Below, piece after piece: positions 9,439 to 18,484 of a stretch of DNA of 64,000 nucleotides; the stretch's first letter is position 1, and each line of letters starts with the position of its first letter. Source of the DNA: Clostridiales bacterium (lineage in GTDB: Bacteria; Bacillota; Clostridia; Oscillospirales; Acutalibacteraceae); assembly GCA_012839345.1 (NCBI GenBank), contig DUNN01000023.1, positions 30,746 through 94,745 on the forward strand, given 5' to 3'. The notes beneath the pieces were generated by a model that was not told the DNA's origin, searched no databases, and saw only the letters and a list, made by a program, of their open reading frames with translations. Position numbers and translations under genes: made by a program.

Positions 9439-10731
9439 ATGGAGTTCATCAAGGCCCAAAAAGGAACGCAGGACCTGCTGCCCGCCCAGACGGAAAAATG
9501 GCAGGTTGTAGAAGACGTAATGCGCAGTGAGGCGAAGCTCCACGGTTTCGGAGAAATCCGGACCCCGGTTTTTGAAGATACTCGCCTGTTCCAGCGTTCC
9601 GTGGGCGAAACCACCGACGTAGTGCAGAAGGAAATGTATACGTTCACCGACAAAGGCGGCCGTTCCATCACGCTGCGGCCGGAAGGCACCGCAGGCGCGG
9701 TGCGCGCCATGCTGGAGCACGGCCTTTTCAACGAAGGCCTGCCGCTCAAGCTGTTCTATCTCACCTCCTGCTACCGGTATGAAAATACGCAGGCGGGGCG
9801 CCAGCGCGAGTTTCATCAGTTCGGCATTGAACTGCTTGGCTCCGCTTCCTATGTTGCCGACGCAGAGGTCATCTGTTTGGCAAAAAGCATCTTTGACCGT
9901 CTGGGCGTGAAAAACCTAAAGCTAGAAATCAACTCCATCGGCTGCCCGGACTGCCGTGCAAAATACTACGCAGCGCTTCGGGAGTATTTCAGCGCCCGCA
10001 AAGAAGAGCTGTGCGAAACCTGCCAGGGAAGACTGGAACGCAACCCCATGCGTATTTTGGATTGCAAGAGCCCAATCTGCTCCAAAATTGCAGCGGGCGC
10101 ACCCAAAATGCTGGATTACCTGTGCGACGACTGCAAAGCGCACTTTGAGGGCGTGAAAACCTGCCTGGATGCGGCAGGTGTAGCATACACCGTGAATCCT
10201 TCCGTGGTACGCGGGCTGGATTATTATACCCGCACGGTATTTGAATTCGTTTCCAGCGACCTCGGCGCGCAAAGCACCGTTTGCGGCGGCGGCCGTTACG
10301 ACGGTCTGGTAGAAGAACTGGGCGGCCAGCCGATGCCTGCGCTGGGCTTTGGTCTTGGCATGGAACGCCTGATGCTGATTCTGGAAGCGCAGAAGGTGGA
10401 ATTCCCTGAACCGGAAACGTGTGACCTTTATATTGCCTCACTCGGCGACAAGGCGAAGCTGGAAGCGTTCCGTCTGGCGCACCGCCTGCAGGAATACTCC
10501 ATTGCGGCGGCCTGCGACCTGAACGACCGCGGCCTGAAGGCCCAGATGAAATATGCGGATAAAATTTCCGCCAAGTATTCTATTGTTCTGGGCGACAACG
10601 AGCTGGAATCCGGCAAGGCGGAAATTAAAAATATGAAAACCGGAGAAAAATCCAAAATATCGCTGGGCGAAGATTTTGTGGAACAGTTTATTATCCTGCA
10701 AACCAAAAACGAGGACGATATTGCCTTTTAA
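9439..10731 (+). CDS. hisS: Histidyl-tRNA synthetase
   Basis: KGTQDLLPAQTEKW, TLRPEGTAGAVRA, RQREFHQFGIELLG, VVRGLDYYTRTVFEF. ATG at 9439, 8 nt after AAAGGAG. Confidence 0.96.
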   Translation: MEFIKAQKGTQDLLPAQTEKWQVVEDVMRSEAKLHGFGEIRTPVFEDTRLFQRSVGETTDVVQKEMYTFTDKGGRSITLRPEGTAGAVRAMLEHGLFNEGLPLKLFYLTSCYRYENTQAGRQREFHQFGIELLGSASYVADAEVICLAKSIFDRLGVKNLKLEINSIGCPDCRAKYYAALREYFSARKEELCETCQGRLERNPMRILDCKSPICSKIAAGAPKMLDYLCDDCKAHFEGVKTCLDAAGVAYTVNPSVVRGLDYYTRTVFEFVSSDLGAQSTVCGGGRYDGLVEELGGQPMPALGFGLGMERLMLILEAQKVEFPEPETCDLYIASLGDKAKLEAFRLAHRLQEYSIAAACDLNDRGLKAQMKYADKISAKYSIVLGDNELESGKAEIKNMKTGEKSKISLGEDFVEQFIILQTKNEDDIAF

Positions 10732-10757
10732 AATTTTTTAAAATATAGGAGGCTGTT

Positions 10758-11684
10758 ATGAAATCATCGATTTTGGACCAGTTTCGACTCACGGTAATGG
10801 AGCAGCACCTGAACGTGTACGCCATTAAGGTGCAGCGCGCCAACGGCGAAAACGTCAGCCACAGCTGGCGTTGGTCGACGTTCCGGGAATGCCTGTATTC
10901 CGGCTCGAAAACCTTTACTTCGATCGCGGTGGGAATCTGCGTGGACGAAGGCCGGCTCCGCGTAACCGACAAGGTGCTGGACTTTTTCCCGGAATACCGT
11001 GAAATTGCCTCTCCGGGCAGTGAAGCAATCACCCTGCGCGACCTGCTGCACATGGCGTCCGGCAAACTGGAATTCTGGTTCGGGGAACCGGATGAGCAAG
11101 TGCTGAACGCCAAAAAAGAGGATTGGGCAGAGCTGTTTTTCCGTGTGCCGGTCACCGGCGAACCCGGAAAAACCTTTTTCTACTCCAACGCCTGCACCTA
11201 TATGCTAGGGCGCGTGGTGGAAAAAGTCAGTGGGCAGAATCTGCGGGACTTCCTTGTGCCGCGCCTGTTCACCCCGATGAACATCTTCAATCCGCAATGG
11301 CAAACCTGCACCGCTGGGCATCCCATTGCCGCAACCGGCCTGTACCTGACCACAGACGAGTACTCCCGCCTTGGACTGATGATGCTGAACGGCGGCGTAT
11401 ACGAAGGAACGCGCATTGTAAGTGAAAACTACCTGCAAAGCGTTTCCGGCGATATTCTGGACAATAACACGCCCGGGAATATCGAGCCGGAGGGCACCGC
11501 CGGCTACGGCTATCAGGTGTGGCGCTGCTCGCATCCGGGCGCGTACCGCGCCGACGGCATGTTTGGCCAGTACTGCGTTGTGTTCCCCAACGAGCAAGCA
11601 GTGGTCACCGTGACTTCCCATGAAGAAAAAGCGGCAAATGACATTCTGCGCGCCATTTACCGGGATATTATTCCCCGGCTGTAA
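10758..11684 (+). CDS. Serine hydrolase, beta-lactamase class C/PBP-like family
   Basis: YSGSKTFTSIAVGICVDEGRL (SxxK), YSNACTYMLGRVVEKVSG (YxN), ATGLYLTTDEYSRLGLMMLNGG. Confidence 0.88.
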   Translation: MKSSILDQFRLTVMEQHLNVYAIKVQRANGENVSHSWRWSTFRECLYSGSKTFTSIAVGICVDEGRLRVTDKVLDFFPEYREIASPGSEAITLRDLLHMASGKLEFWFGEPDEQVLNAKKEDWAELFFRVPVTGEPGKTFFYSNACTYMLGRVVEKVSGQNLRDFLVPRLFTPMNIFNPQWQTCTAGHPIAATGLYLTTDEYSRLGLMMLNGGVYEGTRIVSENYLQSVSGDILDNNTPGNIEPEGTAGYGYQVWRCSHPGAYRADGMFGQYCVVFPNEQAVVTVTSHEEKAANDILRAIYRDIIPRL

Positions 11685-11795
11685 CCCCCTGCCGAGGTGC
11701 TCGGGACCGGCGGCCAGAGAGCAATCATCCACCTATCATTCAAACAGCATCCTGATTTCTTATTGGTATCAATCTTAACGGAGGCTTAACAAACT

Positions 11796-13595
11796 ATGGC
11801 AGAATTCATAACAGGAATGAAGCGAACTCATTATTGCGGGGAACTTCGCCCCGCGCACATCGGCAGCACCGTGACAGTCTGCGGCTGGGTACAGCGCCAG
11901 CGCGACCTTGGCCAGCTGATTTTCATCGACCTGCGCGACCGCACGGGCATTGTGCAGCTCGCGTTCGATGACAGCACCGACCGGGAAATTTTTAAAAAGG
12001 CATTTTCTGCCCGTTCCGAATACGTATTGGCTGCAACCGGCGTGGTGCGCGAGCGCACCTCCAAAAACCCGGAGCTGCCCACCGGCGACATTGAGCTGGA
12101 AGTCACCGCCCTGCGCGTACTGGCAAAAAGTGAAACCCCGCCGTTCGCCATTGAGGAAAACTCCCCCGTGCAGAAGGAAACCCGCCTGCGCTACCGTTTC
12201 CTTGACCTACGCCGCCCGGACATGCAGCGCACGCTGCAGGCACGCCACCGTTTGGTGAAAGTTGCTCACGATTTCTTCGATGAAAACGGCTTTTTGGAGA
12301 TTGAAACGCCTGATCTTGTCAAATCCACCCCGGAGGGCGCGCGCGATTATCTGGTACCAAGCCGTGTGTTCCCCGGCAAATTCTTTGCCCTGCCGCAGAG
12401 CCCTCAGCTTTATAAGCAGCTGCTGATGGTTTCCGGCTTTGACCGCTATATGCAGATTGCTCGCTGCTTCCGCGACGAAGACCTGCGCGCCGACCGCCAG
12501 CCGGAATTTACCCAAATCGACTTTGAAATGTCCTTCGTGGACCAAGAAGACGTGATGGCCATCGGCGAAGGCTTTATCCGTGCCGCGTACAAGAAGATGC
12601 TGGACATCGACATCCCGACCCCGCTGCCGCGCCTGACCTGGAAGGAAGCCATGGACCGCTTCGGTTCCGATAAACCGGACCTGCGCTTTGGTCTGGAACT
12701 CAGCGATGTGAGCGGTGACCTGAAAAACACCGAATTCCGCGTGTTCCGCGGCGCCATCGACGCCGGCGGCAGCGTGCGCGGCATCAACTTAAAAGGCCTT
12801 GCCGACCAGCTGAGCCGCAAGGAAATCGACAAGCTGGGCGAATGGATTAAGACCTACGGTGCAAAGGGCCTTGCTTGGACGCGCCTGGCTTCCACCGGCG
12901 AAACCTCCTCCTATGAAAAATTCTTAAGCGCGGAAGAAGCCGCCGCGGTTCGCAAAACGCTCGGCGCAGAACCCGGGGACGTGCTGTTCCTAGTGGCAAG
13001 CGACGAAAACAGTGTGGTGTACGCTTCACTGGGCGCGCTGCGCTGCCAGCTGGCTCGTAAATTTAACCTGATTGACAAATCCCAGCCGAAGCTTCTTTGG
13101 GTTACGGACTTCCCGATGTTCGAGTACAGCAAGGAAGAGGGCCGCTGGATGGCGATGCACCATCCGTTCACCATGCCCAACCCTGAAGACCTTGACAAGC
13201 TGGAAAGCGACCCCGGCTCCGTGCGCTCCATTGCTTACGATATGGTCATCAACGGCTATGAAGCGGGCGGCGGAAGCATTCGTATCCATGACACGGAATT
13301 GCAGGAGCGCATGCTGGAAGCACTCGGCATTTCCCCGGAAAAGGCACAGGAGCGCTTCGGCTTCCTGCTGAACGCTCTGAAATATGGCGCTCCGCCGCAC
13401 GGCGGCATGGCCTGGGGTCTGGAACGCCTTGTCATGGTGCTGCTCGACATTGATGACATGCGCGACGTCATCGCCTTCCCGAAGGTGGCGTCCTCTGCTG
13501 ACCTGATGAGCGACGCCCCGAACGACGTAGACCTCGACCAGCTGAGCGACCTTGGAATTGGAATTCTTCCGAAGGAACAGCCCAAGGAATCCTGA
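11796..13595 (+). CDS. aspS: Aspartyl-tRNA synthetase
   Basis: GWVQRQRDLGQLIFIDLRDRTGIVQ, RDYLVPSRVFPGKFFALPQSPQLYKQLLM, full bacterial AspRS length. Confidence 0.97.
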   Translation: MAEFITGMKRTHYCGELRPAHIGSTVTVCGWVQRQRDLGQLIFIDLRDRTGIVQLAFDDSTDREIFKKAFSARSEYVLAATGVVRERTSKNPELPTGDIELEVTALRVLAKSETPPFAIEENSPVQKETRLRYRFLDLRRPDMQRTLQARHRLVKVAHDFFDENGFLEIETPDLVKSTPEGARDYLVPSRVFPGKFFALPQSPQLYKQLLMVSGFDRYMQIARCFRDEDLRADRQPEFTQIDFEMSFVDQEDVMAIGEGFIRAAYKKMLDIDIPTPLPRLTWKEAMDRFGSDKPDLRFGLELSDVSGDLKNTEFRVFRGAIDAGGSVRGINLKGLADQLSRKEIDKLGEWIKTYGAKGLAWTRLASTGETSSYEKFLSAEEAAAVRKTLGAEPGDVLFLVASDENSVVYASLGALRCQLARKFNLIDKSQPKLLWVTDFPMFEYSKEEGRWMAMHHPFTMPNPEDLDKLESDPGSVRSIAYDMVINGYEAGGGSIRIHDTELQERMLEALGISPEKAQERFGFLLNALKYGAPPHGGMAWGLERLVMVLLDIDDMRDVIAFPKVASSADLMSDAPNDVDLDQLSDLGIGILPKEQPKES

Positions 13596-13640
13596 TTCGT
13601 TGAAAATTTCATTTGCTACATCCTTCTCCTGTTTGTATCA

Positions 13641-13686
13641 GAAAGCCGGTGCAGGCCATATTCATGGCTCGTACCGGCTTTTTCTC
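13641..13686 (+). terminator. Terminator downstream of aspS
   Basis: gaaagccggt ... accggctttttctc. Confidence 0.7.
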
Positions 13687-13877
13687 AATACTGTTTACTC
13701 TTGTTGGCTTCGAGGCAGGAAATCGTTTTGAAGCACCGCCATCAAAAGAATCGGCTCCCTTGTATCATCCGTTTCTCCGGTATATAATAAATTTATCTTA
13801 ATATCGCCTTACATTGTATACTATTAGTATAATATTTAAGTAATATACTATTTTTGATTTAATTGGAGGGAACCCCC

Positions 13878-14540
13878 GTGCCGGATTCGCAAAAGATTAA
13901 TTACCAAAAAGAGCTGGACCGCCTGATTGCGGGGCTGGGGGATCGCACTCCCACACTGTTCCTGCATGCCTGCTGCGCGCCATGCAGCAGCTATGTGCTG
14001 GAATACCTGTCGCAGTACTTTGACATTACGCTGTTTTACTATAACCCCAACATTTTCCCGGAAGCAGAGTACCGCAAACGGGTGGAAGAAGTACGCCGCC
14101 TGCTTTCCGAACTTCCGGTAAAGCACCCGGTCCGGCTGCTGGAGGGGAAGTACGACCCCGAATCGTTTTTCGCGCTTGCCAAAGGGCACGAGGCCGAACC
14201 GGAGGGTGGGGAGCGCTGCGCCCTCTGCTACGAGCTGCGCCTGCGGGAAGCCGCTGTGCTGGCCAAGGCAGGCGGGTATGACTATTTCACCACCACGCTG
14301 TCCATCAGCCCCTACAAAAACGCGCAGAAACTGAACGAAATCGGTGCGCGGCTGGAGCGGGAGTACGGCGTTTTGTATTTACCCTCCGACTTTAAAAAGC
14401 GGGACGGCTACCGCCGCTCGATTGCCCTTTCGAAGGAATATCATCTGTACCGGCAGGATTACTGCGGCTGTGTGTTCTCCAAGGCGGAGCGCGACCGGCG
14501 AGTAGCAGAACAAGCGAATGTTTCGGCGGAAAACCGTTGA
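13878..14540 (+). CDS. queH: Epoxyqueuosine reductase QueH (DUF208 family)
   Basis: FLHACCAPCSSYVLEYLSQYFDITLFYYNPNIFPEAEYRKR; CALCYELRL; GTG at 13878 after ggaggg. Confidence 0.9.
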   Translation: MPDSQKINYQKELDRLIAGLGDRTPTLFLHACCAPCSSYVLEYLSQYFDITLFYYNPNIFPEAEYRKRVEEVRRLLSELPVKHPVRLLEGKYDPESFFALAKGHEAEPEGGERCALCYELRLREAAVLAKAGGYDYFTTTLSISPYKNAQKLNEIGARLEREYGVLYLPSDFKKRDGYRRSIALSKEYHLYRQDYCGCVFSKAERDRRVAEQANVSAENR

Positions 14541-15208
14541 CACTTCCAAACGTAACCGACGTGCAAATACCGGTACAAACTCCGACCACCCTGCGGGAGC
14601 AAACCCGTGCGGTAGCCCGGGTGCTGCGCAGCGATTCGCATGTTCTACCGCTTTTGGTCGCAGCGGCGTTGTTTTCGGAGTGCCATCAAACCATACTCAC
14701 CTTTTTAAATCAGCTCCAATACGTGCGGTGTGCCATTCCCACCGCCGCTATGGGGTACTTGTATATTCTGATGACGGTCATCGGCCTTTTGGCCGCGCGC
14801 TCCCACAAGCTGACCGCGCGGCTGGGGGAACCCCGCAGCATGACCCTATTGCTTTTGGCCGGGTGTGCTGCCTGCCTACTGCTGACGCTGACCGCGAACG
14901 CAGTCCTTTCCGTTTTGGGGCTTGCAGTACTGAAAGCTGCGTTTTCCCTGTTCAACCCAATTCTACTAACCATAGAGAACCGCCGGATTACAGGCGGCAA
15001 CCGGGCATCCATTCTATCCGTATACGCCATCCTGATGGATTGTGTGGCAGTGGGAACCAGTTTAACGTTCGGCTGGGCGGCGGATTCCGGCGTGGCAAAT
15101 GCCATGCTACTGGGTGCAGGTTTCTGTTTTGCCGCACTCGGCCTGTACGGTTACTGGGCGCACACCGAAGGAGAGAAAAAATATGATTCGCGAGGTAACA
15201 AAGGATGA
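14537..15208 (+). pseudogene. Probable remnant (C-terminal half) of an MFS transporter
   Basis: 223 aa with about six hydrophobic segments and an MFS C-terminal-half-like motif (NRASILSVYAILMDCVAVGTSLTFGWAAD); N-terminal half absent; start overlaps queH stop. Confidence 0.55.
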
Positions 15209-15613
15209 CCTTTTCGCTCTGCTGAACCTTTACACCCAGCTGCACGGCAATCCTGTTCCGAAGCACTTTCCTCCCTTTGGGAGCAAATTTTCAACGACCC
15301 GAAGCACCATATTCTGGTGGATGAAGAGGCTGGCGTGCTCGTTTCTTCCTGCATCCTGCTGATTGTACCCAACCTGACGCATGGGCAGCGGCCCTACGGC
15401 GTAATTGAAAACGTCGTAACCGACCGGGCATTCCGCGGTCAGGGGCGTGCTTCCGCTGTGCTCCGCGCCGCAAAGCTGCTGGCGCAAGCGCGGAACTGCT
15501 ATAAGCTGATGCTGATGACCGGTTCCAAAGAAGCAAGCACGCTGAATTTTTACCGGCACGCCGGGTTCAACACGATGGATAAAACGGCGTTTGTGCAGTG
15601 GCTGAACCCCTAG
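15183..15613 (+). pseudogene. GNAT N-acetyltransferase with a single-nucleotide frameshift
   Basis: MIREVTKDDLFALLNLYTQLHGNPVPK in one frame joins ...LSSLWEQIFNDPKHHILVDEEAGVLVSSCILLIVPNL...GQGRASAVLRAAKLLA in the next; join at about 15263. Confidence 0.8.
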
Positions 15614-15654
15614 CCGGTTGGAATTGTTCTTATCGACAAGAAAGGAACACCACC

Positions 15655-16236
15655 ATGCAGCAACAATTCTACCAAATTGAACCGGGCATTCCGGCCGACA
15701 CGAACGAGTTGGAGCGCCTTTACGACATGTTGAATGAATCGTTGAGCCGCGGGGTCAATTACCCCGGCTGGAAGAAGGGCCTGTACCCAATCCGGGAGAC
15801 AGCAGAAACCGGAATCCGGAAACACACGCTGTTTGTGGCGCGCACACAGGGGCGCATCGCAGGCACCGTTATTCTGAACCATGAGCCGGAATCTGCCTAT
15901 GCCGGAGCGAATTGGACCATTGAAGCGGAAGACAAAGAAGTTTTTGTCGTGCATACGCTGGCTGTTCACCCGGACTTTCAACAGGCTGGGGTGGGGCGTG
16001 CGCTAATTGAATTTTCTAAGCAGCTGGCCCAGCAAAAGGGAATGAAAGCCGTGCGGCTGGACGTTCGCTCCGGCAACCTGCCCGCCCTGCGGCTGTATGA
16101 GTCCTGCGGCTTTCGGTATGTGCAGACTGTGGACTTGGGACTGAATCTTCCGGGATTGGTTTGGTTCGACCTTTATGAATATAACCTCGGGCAACGCAGC
16201 TCCGCCGAAAGCGTTGGGAACCCGTCGATACCATAA
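15655..16236 (+). CDS. GNAT family N-acetyltransferase
   Basis: VVHTLAVHPDFQQAGVGRALIEFSKQLAQQKGMKAVRLDVRSGNLPALRLYESCGFRYV. Confidence 0.88.
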   Translation: MQQQFYQIEPGIPADTNELERLYDMLNESLSRGVNYPGWKKGLYPIRETAETGIRKHTLFVARTQGRIAGTVILNHEPESAYAGANWTIEAEDKEVFVVHTLAVHPDFQQAGVGRALIEFSKQLAQQKGMKAVRLDVRSGNLPALRLYESCGFRYVQTVDLGLNLPGLVWFDLYEYNLGQRSSAESVGNPSIP

Positions 16237-16696
16237 GCTGGTGCGCTACCGCATTCTCGAAATCATGGCATCACAGGGGGAAAACCGAGAAACTGGGGGA
16301 GATTCCGGAGACCGTTTTTGCGCTGGCCGCTGTAGGGGATAACAGAACCGGAGTTTCCGCACATCCGCGCGGAAAAAGCGCAAAAAGTTTTTTCCGGCGC
16401 TCCGAGAAAGATGACTGTTATGTTTTCCACCAAACACAGGGTATACGGTGGAAAATGGATGACCTCCTGCTTCACATGGGCCGCCGGTGTGCGGGCGGAA
16501 GTCGGAACGGTTTCCTGTTTGTCCGGCAGCTGCGGCAGCGTGTTTCCCGGTGCTCCTTTACTTTATCCCATCCTTATGCTAAGATAGGGGTTACCGAGGC
16601 CTATCCCGGAATTCCGTGTTTTCTCCTGTCGGATTTTCCCGGATCGGCAGCCCGCGCATTTCCAGGGAATCGAACATGGCCGTGAGGAGGCGGGAT

Positions 16697-17110
16697 ATGA
16701 AAAAAGACAAGAAGAAAAAAAAGGCGAAGCACGAACAGGCCGAACTGCGCCCGCTAATTTATGCGGACAAAGAGGTTTCGACGGAAGAAGCCGGGGAGGA
16801 ACCCCTGCGTGACGCAGTTCAACTGACAGGGGGAAAATGGAAGCTTCGCATTCTGTGGGCGCTGCGCTCGGGGGAAAGCATCCGCTACGGCGTCCTGAAA
16901 CAGCAGGTGAACGGCATTACCGACATGATGCTCAGCCAGAGCCTGCGTGAACTAACCAAAGACGGACTGACGGAACGCCGCCAGTTTCAAGAAATCCCGC
17001 CCAAGGTGGAATACCGCATCACCTCCGTCGGCGCAGAGCTGCTGCCGGCAATTGAACTATTCCGCGCCTGGGCTATAAAATACAGAAGGGAAGAGCATAA
17101 AAATGGATAG
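16697..17110 (+). CDS. HxlR family winged-helix transcriptional regulator
   Basis: LTGGKWKLRILWALRSGESIRYGVLKQQVNGITDMMLSQSLRELTKDGLTERRQF; RBS gaggaggcggg. Confidence 0.92.
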   Translation: MKKDKKKKKAKHEQAELRPLIYADKEVSTEEAGEEPLRDAVQLTGGKWKLRILWALRSGESIRYGVLKQQVNGITDMMLSQSLRELTKDGLTERRQFQEIPPKVEYRITSVGAELLPAIELFRAWAIKYRREEHKNG

Positions 17111-18116
17111 ACAAAACGATATTCCCCGTTACACGGCGGATGAATCCCGCTACGACACTATGCAGTACCGCTACTGCGGAAAAAGCGGGCTGAAGCTCAG
17201 CGCTGTTTCCCTTGGCTATTGGCACAACTTCGGCACGTACGATGTGTATGAAAACGCCCGCGCGGTCACGCGGCGCGCGTTCGACCTTGGCATAACCGTA
17301 TTTGACCTTGCAAACAATTACGGTCCTCCGGCCGGCAGCGCCGAGGAAACGTTCGGCCGCCTAATGCGGGAGGATATGCATCCTTACCGCGACGAAATGG
17401 TGATTACCACAAAGGCAGGCTACCATATGTGGCCCGGCCCCTACGGCGATTTCGGGTCCCGTAAATATCTGCTGGCCAGTCTGGACCAGAGCCTGAAACG
17501 CATGGGCCTGGACTATGTGGATATTTTCTACCACCATCGCATGGACCCCAACACTCCCCTGGAGGAAACCATGGGCGCCCTTGCACAAGCGGTGAAAAGC
17601 GGCAAAGCACTGTATGTGGGTATCTCCAATTACAGCCCCGAAAAGGCGTTGGAAGCCTCCCGCCTGCTGGCAGACATGGGCGTGCACTGCCTAATCTGTC
17701 AGTCGCGCTACAACCTGTTGGACCGCAAGGTGGAGCGTGACGGTTTGTTTGGTGCGCTGGAACAGGCCGGCATGGGCATGACTGCGTTCAGCCCCTTGGC
17801 ACAAGGCCTGCTGACCGGCAAATACAACAACGGCATTCCGGAAGATTCCCGTGCGGCAGGCCGTTCGGCCTTCCTCAAGAAAGACAACATTACTCCGGAA
17901 GTAATCCGCAAAGTGACTGCGCTCGGCAAAATCGCGGCGCGCCGCGGCCAAACCACCGCACAGTTTGCGCTGAGCTGGGTGCTCCGTCAGCCGGTCATGA
18001 CCAGTGTACTCATCGGCGCCAGTCGGGTTTCGCAGCTGGAGGACAATGTTGCGGCGCTGAACCGGCTTGACTTTTCCGAAGAGGAAATCCGTGAAATTGA
18101 TGAAATTTTAAAATAG
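17103..18116 (+). CDS. Aldo/keto reductase
   Basis: MQYRYCGKSGLKLSAVSLGYWHNFG, VDIFYHHRMDPNTPLEETMGAL; overlaps HxlR stop. Confidence 0.94.
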   Translation: MDRQNDIPRYTADESRYDTMQYRYCGKSGLKLSAVSLGYWHNFGTYDVYENARAVTRRAFDLGITVFDLANNYGPPAGSAEETFGRLMREDMHPYRDEMVITTKAGYHMWPGPYGDFGSRKYLLASLDQSLKRMGLDYVDIFYHHRMDPNTPLEETMGALAQAVKSGKALYVGISNYSPEKALEASRLLADMGVHCLICQSRYNLLDRKVERDGLFGALEQAGMGMTAFSPLAQGLLTGKYNNGIPEDSRAAGRSAFLKKDNITPEVIRKVTALGKIAARRGQTTAQFALSWVLRQPVMTSVLIGASRVSQLEDNVAALNRLDFSEEEIREIDEILK

Positions 18117-18185
18117 AACCATAAAGGCAAAGAGCCGCTGCATTACGTAGCCTTTTTGCCCCGGGCGTTGTTCCTTTTGTCAGTG

Positions 18186-18222
18186 AGATAGACCGTTCTT
18201 GTGGAACGGTCTATCTTTTTTA
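18186..18222 (+). terminator. Terminator downstream of aldo/keto reductase
   Basis: agatagaccgttc-ttgtg-gaacggtctatct-ttttt. Confidence 0.85.
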
Positions 18223-18276
18223 ATATATATTGTGTTTTTTGTGACTGGATAAAATTTGAATCTCTATATATTGTAT
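18220..18276 (+). promoter_or_regulatory. Pair of candidate NrdR boxes upstream of nrdD
   Basis: ttaatatatattgtgt (18220-18235) and tctctatatattgtat (18261-18276), each about 13/16 to acacWATATMttgtgt; 41 bp start to start. Confidence 0.6.
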
Positions 18277-18283
18277 GATAGTA

Positions 18284-18312
18284 TTGACAACAGCAGGCCC
18301 TTGAAGTAAAAT
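18284..18312 (+). promoter_or_regulatory. Sigma-A-like promoter for nrdD
   Basis: TTGACA (18284-18289), 17-nt spacer, TAAAAT (18307-18312). Confidence 0.65.
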
Positions 18313-18484
18313 GATAAATACTTTCAAGCACGGGATGATTCTTGCCGGTAATTTTTTGGCCCATCATTTGCGTCGTGCAAATTGAATTGATATAAAAACT
18401 GCAGATTTTCTTTCAACCCCGCGTTCGGACCGTTTGAACGCGGTGTCTTGTTGTTCTGCAGGAATAAAGGGAAGGATGTTCAAA

